Source: Methanobacterium sp. | Lineage (GTDB): Archaea; Methanobacteriota; Methanobacteria; Methanobacteriales; Methanobacteriaceae | NCBI GenBank assembly: GCA_020855015.1 | Contig: JAHKLP010000134.1 | Coordinates: forward strand, 1-20,345 | Length of the DNA stretch: 20,345 bases | Reading direction: 5' to 3' | Shown: positions 1 to 7,647 of the stretch, piece by piece | How positions within the stretch are numbered: the stretch's first letter is position 1 | Layout: each line of letters begins with the position of its first letter | The notes under the pieces: model-generated | What the model was told of the DNA's origin: nothing | The model's database searches: none | What the model saw: only the letters and a program-made list of their open reading frames with translations | Program-made: the position numbers and the translations under genes

Positions 1-349
1 ATATAATGATGCTTTTAGAAATAATCCCTATTTTAACACCATTAGCGAAAAGAAAGGTTGTGAATCCTCTTATCATCTTTTTCCTATGGTACTTAATGAT
101 AGATTCAAGGATAAGAAAAGGGAAATATTTTTGAAATTTAGAGAAGAAGGTTTAGGAGTTCAGGTTCATTATATACCTGTATATTTGCAGCCTTTTTACA
201 CCCGTCTAGGTTATCAGAGAGGATTATGTCCTGTTTCTGAAGATTTTTACCAAAAAGAGATTAGTCTTCCCATGTATCCAGCAATGAGCGATGATGATGT
301 TGATTATGTTATTGGAACTGTGTTCAGAGTATTAGGCGAGATGCAATAA
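1..349 (+). CDS. pseC: PseC-type UDP-amino-sugar aminotransferase, C-terminal part (partial)
   Basis: This is the 3' end of a gene that enters from the left edge; reading codons from position 2 is open through the edge, so the ATG at 86 is internal. The 115 visible residues match the C-terminal small domain of DegT/DnrJ/EryC1 aminotransferases, specifically PseC, which puts an amino group on C4 of the UDP-4-keto-6-deoxy-L-AltNAc sugar using PLP and glutamate. Telling segments are the stretch reading VQVHYIPVYLQPFY and the near-terminal KEISLPMYPAMSDDDVDYVI, which are typical of PseC. The PLP lysine would lie upstream, outside the window. The stop codon overlaps the next ATG by one base (TAATG), so it is cotranscribed with the following Pse genes. 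PseB should lie just upstream but is not visible. Confidence 0.85.
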   Translation, partial: YNDAFRNNPYFNTISEKKGCESSYHLFPMVLNDRFKDKKREIFLKFREEGLGVQVHYIPVYLQPFYTRLGYQRGLCPVSEDFYQKEISLPMYPAMSDDDVDYVIGTVFRVLGEMQ

Positions 350-990
350 TGAATAATCAAAAAACAGAATGGGAAACCCGTTTTGGAAGAGAATATACCC
401 AGCGTAACATGTTTACACCGGCAGAACTTGATCAATTGTATCTAGATCGATATGGTGTTACTCGAACTGGAATGAACCATGAATTTCTTGATTTCTTGGA
501 TAGAGATATTATGATCCTGGAAGTGGGATCTAACATCGGTAATCAGTTACACCTTCTTCACAATATGGGCTTTAAAAACCTTTATGGTATAGAAATAAAC
601 TCTCATGCCATAGAGAAATCCAATAAATTAAACTGCGAGCTGCCCATATATGTTATCAAAGGAGAAGCCCTTAACATCCCATTTAAAGACTCTTTTTTTG
701 ATTTGATCTATACTTCTGGTGTTCTCATTCACATAAATCCCAAAAACATCGGGAACGTTATTAGTGAAATATTCAGATGTTCTAAGCGATATATCTGGGG
801 ATTTGAATACTTCCAGGATGAAGGTTATAACGAAATTGAATATCATGGCCAGAATAACATGTTGTGGAAAACAGACTTTAAGAAATTATACTTGGAAAAC
901 CATCCTGAGTTAAAGCTTATTAAAGAAAAACATTACCATTACCTGGAAAATAACCATCTTACTGATCAAATGTTTCTATTGGAAAAATGA
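349..990 (+). CDS. Pseudaminic acid biosynthesis-associated SAM methyltransferase
   Basis: A 213-residue class I SAM-dependent methyltransferase. Motif I is ILEVGSNIGNQL (residues 56-67), the ribose-binding acidic residue is in GIEIN (about 80-84), and a motif IV/V region reads FFDLIYTSGVLIHINP. The N-terminal pattern (KTEWETRFGREYTQRN) and the position between pseC and the cytidylyltransferase fit the family annotated as pseudaminic acid biosynthesis-associated methylase. It starts one base into the pseC stop and its own TGA overlaps the next ATG (ATGA), so it is translationally coupled on both sides. The acceptor is unknown; a methylated Pse derivative or its nucleotide precursor is the natural guess. 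The family assignment rests on context plus remembered motif similarity, not a search. Confidence 0.75.
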   Translation: MNNQKTEWETRFGREYTQRNMFTPAELDQLYLDRYGVTRTGMNHEFLDFLDRDIMILEVGSNIGNQLHLLHNMGFKNLYGIEINSHAIEKSNKLNCELPIYVIKGEALNIPFKDSFFDLIYTSGVLIHINPKNIGNVISEIFRCSKRYIWGFEYFQDEGYNEIEYHGQNNMLWKTDFKKLYLENHPELKLIKEKHYHYLENNHLTDQMFLLEK

Positions 991-1835
991 CATCAAAAAA
1001 AATAGGCGCCATAATACAGGCCAGAACATCATCAACAAGGCTACCAGAAAAAGTACTACTGAACTTACCGTATGGTAGTGGAGTTAACGTCCTCCAACAA
1101 GTCATACGACGACTTAAGGCATCTAAACATATTAACCAGATGATAATAGCCACCACTACAGATGATGCCGATAATAAAATCGTTAATACTGCCAAAAAAG
1201 AGAATGTGCTCTTTTTCAGGGGGAGTAAAGAGAATGTGCTGGAAAGATATTATCTGGCAGCCCGGGAAAATGGTTTGGATATTATTGTCAGGATAACCAG
1301 TGATTGTCCCTGTATAGACCCAGAAATAGTGGATGAGGTCATATCTACCCATCTAAACAAACAGTCCGATTACACCTCCAATACTTTAATCAGAACATAT
1401 CCTGTAGGCTTGGATGTAGAGGTTATAAACCTAAAAACCCTTGAAAAATGTTATAATAATGCAAAAAAGGATTTAGAAAAAGAACACGTGACATTATACG
1501 TACATAACAATTTAGATAAATTCAAAACAGAAAATGTGTCTCTCAAAGGAACAGACAAATCTCAAATCAGGATCACCTTAGACACTGAAGAAGACTATGC
1601 ATTATTATGCTCACTTTTTGATTATCTCTACGAAATTGATGAATTTTTCAAATATAAAGATATAATACAATTATTTGAAGGAAAACCCTGGTTAATTTTA
1701 ATTAATAAAAAAATCGTTGCCAAAAAAACTTTCAAAACAGTTGATGATGAAGTTAAAGAAGCATTGAAAATTTTAGAACTCCAGGAATTGAAAAATGCCC
1801 GGAAATTGTTGCAGGAATCCCTTAAAAAACAGTAA
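987..1835 (+). CDS. pseF: SpsF/PseF-like cytidylyltransferase (probable CMP-pseudaminic acid synthetase)
   Basis: A 282-residue nucleotidyltransferase of the CMP-KDO/CMP-NeuAc synthetase superfamily. The N-terminal nucleotide-binding loop IGAIIQARTSSTRLPEKVL spans residues 6-24, and the metal/sugar region RITSDCPCIDPEIVD is at about 102-116. The sequence is closest in style to spore-coat SpsF proteins rather than Campylobacter PseF; in Pse clusters with a PseG-PseH fusion such SpsF-like proteins fill the cytidylyltransferase position. The likely reaction is CTP plus pseudaminic acid to CMP-Pse and pyrophosphate. Residues from about 230 to 282 form a lysine-rich, probably helical tail beyond the usual catalytic core. 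ATGA overlap with the methyltransferase shows coupling. The activity is inferred from operon position; the family call is firm. Confidence 0.8.
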   Translation: MTSKKIGAIIQARTSSTRLPEKVLLNLPYGSGVNVLQQVIRRLKASKHINQMIIATTTDDADNKIVNTAKKENVLFFRGSKENVLERYYLAARENGLDIIVRITSDCPCIDPEIVDEVISTHLNKQSDYTSNTLIRTYPVGLDVEVINLKTLEKCYNNAKKDLEKEHVTLYVHNNLDKFKTENVSLKGTDKSQIRITLDTEEDYALLCSLFDYLYEIDEFFKYKDIIQLFEGKPWLILINKKIVAKKTFKTVDDEVKEALKILELQELKNARKLLQESLKKQ

Positions 1836-1884
1836 AACATTAATAGATAATTATTTTCACGATAAGTTAATGGTAAATGATGAT

Positions 1885-3348
1885 ATGAAAATTACTATAA
1901 TAACTGAGGGCAGTAGTAAGATCGGTTTTGGACATATTACCCGATGCCTGTCCATTTACCAGGCCTTTAAAGAAAAAGGATGTTCTGTGAAATTTATTGT
2001 GAATGGTGATTCTACCATCAGATCCCTCTTAGATAATACAGAACACGAAATTTTCAACTGGTTAAATGATACTTCTAAACTTTTTGAATCATTAAAAAGA
2101 ACTGATATTGTAATAATAGATTCTTATTTAGCTGATGAGGAATTATACACCAGAATTTCTGAGTCTGTATCTCTATCTGTTTATATTGATGATAACCAGC
2201 GCATAAATTATCCAAAGGGGATAGTGGTTAATGGCTCAATTAATGCTGAAAAACTTAATTACCCTCTTTCAGATGAAATAGAATACTTGTTGGGTAGCCA
2301 GTACATACCCTTAAGACACCCTTTTTGGGATGTGGGATTAAAAAAAATCAATCCATCTATCAATAAGGTTATGGTAACCTTTGGAGGGGATGATTTAAGA
2401 AACCTGACCCCGAAGACTTTGGAAACATTAACCACCGATTTCCCCAATCTTAAGAAAACAGTGATCATTGGTAAAGGATTTGAAAATGTATCGGTGATAG
2501 AAGATTTAAAAGATAAGCAAACAGAACTCATATACTATCCTGACGCAGAAAAAATGTTTGATGTGATGTTCGAATCTGATATTGCCATATCTGCTGCCGG
2601 ACAAACTCTCTATGAACTTGCCAGAGTTGGTTTACCCACAATAGCAATTGGAGTTGCTCATAACCAGATTCATAACCTGGAAAATTGGGGTGAGGCTGGT
2701 TTTGTAGAGGTGGCAGGATTTTGGGATGATGAAAATTTAAACCACATCATCCGGGAAAAAATCGAACTCCTTAAGGATAAAAAACTGAGAATGGAAAAGT
2801 GCCACAATGGAAGAAAGTCCGTGAAGGGTCAAGGAGCTATAAAAATAGTTAAACATTCCTTAAACCATTATTATTGTGGAAAAATTAGTTTAAGACCATT
2901 AGAGTATGGTGATATTGATAATATTTTTGAATTATCCAATGAAGACGAAGTTCGAAAATATTCATTTGAACAGGACAAAATAAGGTTCGAAGACCATAGA
3001 ATATGGTTCAAAAATAAAATTGAGGATTCTGAAAACCTATTTTTGATAATCAACATTGATGAAGTTTTTGCCGGGCAGGTGAGGTTTGACTTTAATGGTG
3101 ATTCTGCAACCATAAGTATCAGCATTAAAAAACCATTCAGAGGACTTGGTTTAGGAAATCTGCTTTTGGAAAAATCAATCCACTATCTAAAAATAAAATT
3201 CCCTTATATTAAAATAATTAAAGCATACATAAAGGAAAATAACAAAAAATCTTTAAAACTATTTGAAAATATGGGCTTTAAACATAGTCAAAAAGTTGTT
3301 ATTAAAAATAATGACGCTTTAGAATACTTGTACAAAATTAGGGATTAA
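1885..3348 (+). CDS. pseG: Fused PseG hydrolase - PseH acetyltransferase
   Basis: From the ATG at 1885 this is 487 residues. Residues 1 to about 325 are PseG, the UDP-2,4-diacetamido-2,4,6-trideoxy-beta-L-altropyranose hydrolase with a GT-B fold; its loop SSKIGFGHITRC puts the histidine at position 17, matching the catalytic His17 of Campylobacter PseG. That agreement is the main reason for choosing 1885 over in-frame ATGs at 1870 and 1795, since none has a strong ribosome-binding site. Residues from about 333 (ISLRPLEYGDID) to the end are a GNAT acetyltransferase with the acetyl-CoA loop RGLGLGN, fitting PseH, which N-acetylates the 4-amino group. The fusion joins two consecutive steps of the pathway. 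It lies 49 bases after pseF and 4 bases before pseI. Confidence 0.85.
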   Translation: MKITIITEGSSKIGFGHITRCLSIYQAFKEKGCSVKFIVNGDSTIRSLLDNTEHEIFNWLNDTSKLFESLKRTDIVIIDSYLADEELYTRISESVSLSVYIDDNQRINYPKGIVVNGSINAEKLNYPLSDEIEYLLGSQYIPLRHPFWDVGLKKINPSINKVMVTFGGDDLRNLTPKTLETLTTDFPNLKKTVIIGKGFENVSVIEDLKDKQTELIYYPDAEKMFDVMFESDIAISAAGQTLYELARVGLPTIAIGVAHNQIHNLENWGEAGFVEVAGFWDDENLNHIIREKIELLKDKKLRMEKCHNGRKSVKGQGAIKIVKHSLNHYYCGKISLRPLEYGDIDNIFELSNEDEVRKYSFEQDKIRFEDHRIWFKNKIEDSENLFLIINIDEVFAGQVRFDFNGDSATISISIKKPFRGLGLGNLLLEKSIHYLKIKFPYIKIIKAYIKENNKKSLKLFENMGFKHSQKVVIKNNDALEYLYKIRD

Positions 3349-3352
3349 TAAA

Positions 3353-4399
3353 ATGTATTTTAAAATTGGTCCAAAAAAGGTTGGAGAAACTAACCCTGTT
3401 TTTATAATAGCCGAGTTATCAGCCAATCATCTGGGTGATTTTGACCTGGCAGTGGAGACAATCAACGCGATGAAAGAATCAGGGGCAGATGCAGTTAAAA
3501 TGCAAACATATACTCCTGATACCATGACACTCAATTGTGATAATGACTATTTTAAGATCAAACAGGATACCTTGTGGGATGGTTCCACATTCTATGAACT
3601 GTACAAGAAGGCATACCTGCCCTGGGAGTGGCAACCAGAACTTAAAAAGATTGCAGAAAAATTAGGACTAATAGCATTTTCATCACCCTTTGATAAGACT
3701 TCTGTTGATTTCCTAGAAGATATGAATGTACCTGCCTACAAAATTGCATCATTTGAAATCACAGACATTCCCTTAATTGAAGATGTAGCTAGTTGCGGTA
3801 AACCAGTGATAATTTCCACAGGAATAGCAGAATTAGCTGATATCAAATTAGCTGTGGAAACATGCCAAAAACAGGGCAATGACCAGATTGCTCTTTTAAA
3901 ATGCACCTCATCATATCCCGCGCCAGTTGAATCTGTTAACCTTAAAACAATTCCTGACATGGCTGAAACCTTCAAAACAATTGTTGGTTTATCGGATCAT
4001 ACTTTAGAACCTGCTATTCCCCTTGGTGCTGTAGCATTAGGTGCGAAAATCATAGAAAAACATTTTATTTTAGACAGAAAAATGGGAGGTCCGGATTCTG
4101 AATTCTCTTTAGAACCAGATGAATTTAGGTCCATGGTTAATTCAGTCAGGACTTTAGAAACTGCTATGGGTAAGGTAAGTTATGAATTGGATGATTCTAC
4201 TCGCTCTAGCAGGGATTTTTCTCGTTCATTATTCGTAGTTAAGGATGTTGAAGAAGGGGACCAAATAAGCCAGGAAAATGTCCGGTCAATAAGACCGGGA
4301 TTCGGACTTCACCCCAAATATCTAGGAGAGATTTTAGGTAAGAAATTTAGCCAAAACCTTAAAAAGGGCACACCACTAAACTGGGATCATATTCTATAG
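3353..4399 (+). CDS. pseI: Pseudaminic acid synthase PseI (NeuB family)
   Basis: A 348-residue NeuB-family synthase that condenses phosphoenolpyruvate with 2,4-diacetamido-2,4,6-trideoxy-L-altrose to give pseudaminic acid. The TIM-barrel part runs from IIAELSANHLGD (residues 18-29) through KMQTYTPDTMTL, the PseI-typical TFYELYKKAYLPWEW, KIASFEITD, and the PEP/metal region EKHFILDRKMGGPDSEFSLEP (from about residue 235). A C-terminal SAF/antifreeze-like domain starts at about residue 290. The length is normal for the family and nothing appears missing. The ATG lies 4 bases after the pseG stop. Its TAG abuts the TAG of the convergent glycosyltransferase: the hexamer CTATAG at 4394-4399 holds both stop codons. 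Confidence 0.92.
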   Translation: MYFKIGPKKVGETNPVFIIAELSANHLGDFDLAVETINAMKESGADAVKMQTYTPDTMTLNCDNDYFKIKQDTLWDGSTFYELYKKAYLPWEWQPELKKIAEKLGLIAFSSPFDKTSVDFLEDMNVPAYKIASFEITDIPLIEDVASCGKPVIISTGIAELADIKLAVETCQKQGNDQIALLKCTSSYPAPVESVNLKTIPDMAETFKTIVGLSDHTLEPAIPLGAVALGAKIIEKHFILDRKMGGPDSEFSLEPDEFRSMVNSVRTLETAMGKVSYELDDSTRSSRDFSRSLFVVKDVEEGDQISQENVRSIRPGFGLHPKYLGEILGKKFSQNLKKGTPLNWDHIL

Positions 4400-5620
4400 A
4401 TTATTTAGTAATTCATCCCATTTTTTGATTATCTTCTTATTAGAAAATGTTTCTGACCTTTTACGTCCATTAGAATAATTTTCTCTGAGACTGGAGTCTT
4501 CAATCATCTTAATCATCATATCAGACATCTGGGTTTCAGTTTTATTCAATGGAATTTCTTCAAGATTTTTAATTAAGAGTTTGTTGGGAAATGTTTTGGT
4601 TAAAATTGCATGTTTACCCAGGTAAGGATACTCAATATTTTCATCTAAATCCAGTTCCGGGCATAATACCTCTCGGGGTCCTGTTTTACAATCTGTGGAT
4701 ATTATGGGCAGATCCATGGATAGAGCTTCAATCAAAGTCAGGGGTAACCCTTCCCACAGGGAACTGAAAATGAAACAATCACTATTTTTCAAAAATGGAA
4801 ACACATTTTCCTGCTCACCTAAAAGGAATACGTTTCCAACTAAATCAAGGTCATGGATTAAATCTTTCAATCTTCCTCTCAAATCACCTTCCCCAAGGAT
4901 AAATAACCGGGCATTATCATATTTATTTACAACTCGCCGGAAACTCCTTATCAAAAACCACTGCCCCTTCTGCTGATTTAACCGGCCGATGTTAATAAAA
5001 TTAAAACAATCTTTTGTGAATAATTCCCCATATTCCTGCGGCAATTCTTCTAGAGATAATTTAATGTTTCCTTCAATGTCCATCATGTTATAGATGGTTT
5101 GCGTGTTTTTAACATCATAATCTTGGTTAAGTATTCTTTCAATTTCCCGGGAGACACACACCACTTCATCAGTACGATGATAAAAAAATTTCATCAACCT
5201 GTATTTTAAGGAGCTATCCATGAATATCTCTGGATTCATGTGTTGCGTGGAGATAATTGGAACCTTGTTTCTATAAAGCCAGCGGCTGAAAACTGCATAG
5301 AAATTGGCTATTTCTGATACAGAGATTATGGTGTCTACCTTTAAATCTTCACAGATTCTTTTTATCTCAGGGGAGTATCTGAGGAGATTGAATCCACGTT
5401 TAAAATAAAATCCTGGTTTTAAATAATTAGCATATATATCATCCATGTTTAGAGTGTGGTAATCACCTTTAAAGTCATATTTGGGGTTTTCATCCATCAA
5501 TGTTAAGTAGGACACTTCATAACCATGCTTGTGAAGTTGGGTTCCCAGGGTTGCGGCAAATCTTTCAGATCCTCCGCCGACTTTAAGTGATTCTACCAGA
5601 ATCAAAATTTTCTTTTCCAT
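4394..5620 (-). CDS. Glycosyltransferase family 4
   Basis: A 408-residue GT-B glycosyltransferase. The N-terminal acceptor loop is LVESLKVGGGSERFAATLG, the middle has FINIGRLNQQKGQWFLIRSF typical of the nucleotide-sugar domain, and the C-terminal donor site is the EX7E-type SLWEGLPLTLIEALSMDLPII. No membrane segment is seen, so it should work at the cytoplasmic face of the membrane. I start at the ATG at 5620; a TTG at 5632 is in frame but directly behind a stop codon. It follows the GT2 gene by 36 bases on the same strand, so the two are probably cotranscribed. Facing the pseudaminic acid operon, it may add Pse or another sugar to a surface glycan, but the donor cannot be read from the sequence. 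Confidence 0.85.
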   Translation of the reverse strand: MEKKILILVESLKVGGGSERFAATLGTQLHKHGYEVSYLTLMDENPKYDFKGDYHTLNMDDIYANYLKPGFYFKRGFNLLRYSPEIKRICEDLKVDTIISVSEIANFYAVFSRWLYRNKVPIISTQHMNPEIFMDSSLKYRLMKFFYHRTDEVVCVSREIERILNQDYDVKNTQTIYNMMDIEGNIKLSLEELPQEYGELFTKDCFNFINIGRLNQQKGQWFLIRSFRRVVNKYDNARLFILGEGDLRGRLKDLIHDLDLVGNVFLLGEQENVFPFLKNSDCFIFSSLWEGLPLTLIEALSMDLPIISTDCKTGPREVLCPELDLDENIEYPYLGKHAILTKTFPNKLLIKNLEEIPLNKTETQMSDMMIKMIEDSSLRENYSNGRKRSETFSNKKIIKKWDELLNNL

Positions 5621-5656
5621 AGAAATAACCAATCAATTCTATTATTTAATCATGAT

Positions 5657-6655
5657 TTAAGGCATTATTAATCCTTCTAAAAAACCAATACCATAACCCA
5701 CATGGACTGCGGGGAATATTAAAATGGTGTAGATGTGTTTTAAACTTTTATGTCTGATAATAATAGTTAATGCGTAGATTAAGTCGATGCTGAAATAAAT
5801 TAAAAGGGGCAGGGTGATTAGGCTAAATGTGTAACTGTTAATGGTGTTAAATAAGAATAAAAAAATGGCCAAGAGGATGAAGAATAAATAGAATACCATA
5901 AAAACTGGGATTAAATGGTGCAGCCGTAATGTTTCTTTATATTTGATGGCTAGTTTAGAACGGCCTTTGCCGTAGTCAATCATCTGTCGGGTGAATTGTC
6001 CCAGGTTTTTTCTCCGGTACTGGTATACTGAAGCTTTAGGATGTTTCAGGAGAACGTAACCTTTTTTTATGAGTTGATGGTTGAAATCTGTGTCTTCACA
6101 CTGAGTCATTTTTTCATCATAGGTGATCTGCTCTTTTTCGAGTAAGGATCTTTTGTACAGTGCAAAAGCTACAGTGTCTACATTGACAATTTCATTATCA
6201 GCAGTGAAAGCTGTGCCAAAACCTCCTAAAAAGGTTTGCAGGGCATAGGCAACCGACTTTCCAAAGGATGAATCATCAGGTGGTGATGAGTATGTTGAGC
6301 CAACACCTGCAAGATCACACTTTTTTTCATGGCTTAAGAAGGTGTTGTATAAAATTTCCAGCCAATCTTCATTAACATAGCAATGGCCATCCAGATAGGC
6401 CACATATTCTGCTTCAGAGACTTCTAGTCCGATGTTACGGGCAGAACTTATCACTCCATCTGGGTTTTCAAGTAGTTGTACTCGTTTATCTGTTTTGCTG
6501 ATTTTTTTAACAATTTCCGCGGTTCTGTCATCAGATTCTCCATCAATGACGATAATATTAATATCGGAGATAGTTTGATCTTGCAAACTATTAATACATC
6601 TTTTGATGTATTTTTCTTCATTTTTAACTCCAACAATAATATCTATAAGACTCAT
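5657..6655 (-). CDS. Membrane-anchored glycosyltransferase family 2 (ExoA-like)
   Basis: A 332-residue inverting GT-A enzyme. The N-terminal [17 protein letters not shown] and [10 protein letters not shown] (residues about 37-44) form the nucleotide pocket, the DXD-like metal site is YLDGHC (87-92), and [10 protein letters not shown] (186-195) carries the ED catalytic motif. Three hydrophobic segments follow at about 249-270, 276-299 and 308-330, as in ExoA-type enzymes that elongate lipid-linked glycans at the inner membrane face. The ATG at 6655 has GGTGAT five bases upstream. It is the first gene of a two-gene unit with the GT4. The sugar and acceptor are unknown; the neighbouring Pse genes suggest a surface polysaccharide or glycoprotein glycan. 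Confidence 0.85.
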   Translation of the reverse strand: MSLIDIIVGVKNEEKYIKRCINSLQDQTISDINIIVIDGESDDRTAEIVKKISKTDKRVQLLENPDGVISSARNIGLEVSEAEYVAYLDGHCYVNEDWLEILYNTFLSHEKKCDLAGVGSTYSSPPDDSSFGKSVAYALQTFLGGFGTAFTADNEIVNVDTVAFALYKRSLLEKEQITYDEKMTQCEDTDFNHQLIKKGYVLLKHPKASVYQYRRKNLGQFTRQMIDYGKGRSKLAIKYKETLRLHHLIPVFMVFYLFFILLAIFLFLFNTINSYTFSLITLPLLIYFSIDLIYALTIIIRHKSLKHIYTILIFPAVHVGYGIGFLEGLIMP

Positions 6656-6731
6656 AAATCACCATCTGTAATGTATCCGACAATCATAACCTTTATTGAT
6701 ACTAAGATTTAGGAATTTCTGCTATTTGTTT

Positions 6732-6739
6732 GTATATGA
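6732..6739 (-). promoter_or_regulatory. Candidate TATA box for the GT2-GT4 unit
   Basis: The - strand reads TCATATAC. It would place transcription start near 6707, leaving a leader of about 50 bases with GGTGAT ahead of the ATG at 6655. Assigned by eye from archaeal TATA spacing only. Confidence 0.3.
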
Positions 6740-6791
6740 TTCATCTTTATTTTTCCCTGATTGATACTGATCTCTTTTTGTAATGGATCAC

Positions 6792-6837
6792 CTATTAATC
6801 TGGGTTTGAACAATAGTCTTATGACCCATATTAATAG
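6792..6837. repeat. Imperfect inverted repeat, 14-base arms
   Basis: The left arm CTATTAATCTGGGT (6792-6805) and right arm ACCCATATTAATAG (6824-6837) are reverse complements at 13 of 14 positions, separated by 18 bases. The mismatch is at 6800/6829. It lies about 85 bases upstream of the LutA-like start and just upstream of a TATA-like box, a position suited to a regulator-binding dyad. As RNA it could also fold into a hairpin, but no transcript is known to cross it. Confidence 0.65.
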
Positions 6838-6849
6838 AATATAATTCTA

Positions 6850-6857
6850 CTATATGA
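6850..6857 (+). promoter_or_regulatory. Candidate TATA box for the LutA/LutB-like operon
   Basis: The sequence CTATATGA would place the start of transcription near 6880 and give a leader of about 40 bases. A second TATA-like stretch at 6900-6909 is too close to the start codon to serve it. Confidence 0.3.
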
Positions 6858-6921
6858 GAAAATTTATGAAATTCGTTTTAATTAGGGTTCTAATTTGACT
6901 ATTTAATATACGGTGCGCATT

Positions 6922-7647
6922 ATGATTTACTTTAGAGGATGTCTCTCACGGGAGAAATTAAAAGAAATACCCCGAGCTACTGAAAAATTGTTAGAAATTG
7001 CCAGAATCGATTATCGTGTTCTGGAAGATGAAGGATGTTGTGGTTCTGTACTTCTCCGTACTGGCTTTATGGATGATGCCCTGGAAATTATGGAGGATAC
7101 ATATGAGGATGTTAAAGGAGAAAGAGTCCTTGTTTCTTGTGCTGGATGCTACATGACATTTAAAGAAGATTACCCTGTACTTTTAGGCAAAAAGGTTGAT
7201 GTTATTCACACTTCACATCTTTTCTGGGAACTCTTGAAAAATGATAAGATTAGCCCTTCTCTGGATTTAGATGCTGTGACCTACCATGACCCCTGCCACC
7301 TGGGGCGTCATATGGGTGAGTATGAAACTCCACGCCAGGTTATTAAATACCTTTCAAAAATAATTGAAATGGATAGTAACCGAGCAAACTCCCGATGTTG
7401 TGGGGCTGGTGGAGGTGTCAGATCCGGTTTTCCCGATTTATCCAGTGAAATTGCCAGGATGAGAGTGGAAGATGCAGTAAAGACTGGTGCCCGGCATCTG
7501 GTTACCTGTTGTCCTTTCTGTATTCATAATCTTAAATCAGCCCAGGAAAGTCATGGTACACGAGAAGATCGGAATGATGAAGATATGGATATCCTGGATT
7601 TATCTCAGTTTTTACTTTTAGGTCTAAAAAAAGAGGTTAAACAATGA
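6922..7647 (+). CDS. LutA/HdrB-like protein with two CCG domains
   Basis: A 241-residue protein of two cysteine-rich CCG domains, as in HdrB, GlpC, and LutA. The first set is C7, C39-C40 and C73xxC76; the second is C125 ([10 protein letters not shown]), C159-C160 (CCGAGGG) and C196-C197xxC200. Such repeats bind a non-cubane or 4Fe-4S cluster and handle electron transfer or disulfide chemistry. The length equals LutA, and the LutB-like partner follows by an ATGA overlap, so a LutAB-type oxidoreductase fits better than an HdrB of heterodisulfide reductase. I chose ATG 6922 because GGTG lies seven bases upstream; a GTG at 6913 is also in frame. The substrate is unknown: lactate is the bacterial substrate of Lut proteins, but methanogens of this group do not usually use lactate. 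Confidence 0.8.
   Translation: MIYFRGCLSREKLKEIPRATEKLLEIARIDYRVLEDEGCCGSVLLRTGFMDDALEIMEDTYEDVKGERVLVSCAGCYMTFKEDYPVLLGKKVDVIHTSHLFWELLKNDKISPSLDLDAVTYHDPCHLGRHMGEYETPRQVIKYLSKIIEMDSNRANSRCCGAGGGVRSGFPDLSSEIARMRVEDAVKTGARHLVTCCPFCIHNLKSAQESHGTREDRNDEDMDILDLSQFLLLGLKKEVKQ

Larger units (their letters stand above)
6656..6921. other. Divergent intergenic region between GT2 and the LutA-like gene
   Basis: These 266 AT-rich bases separate two divergent units. I see no supported ORF. The region contains TATA-like boxes for each direction (about 6732-6739 for the - strand, 6850-6857 for the + strand) and a long imperfect inverted repeat at 6792-6837 between them. Confidence 0.6.

Noticed and set aside
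1795..1884. Longer N-terminus for the PseG-PseH protein
   Set aside because: It would overlap pseF by 41 bases with no ribosome-binding site, and the catalytic histidine falls at the family position 17 only with the start at 1885.
6900..6909. TATA-like stretch just before the LutA-like start
   Set aside because: Transcription from it would begin inside the coding region; the box at 6850-6857 fits better.
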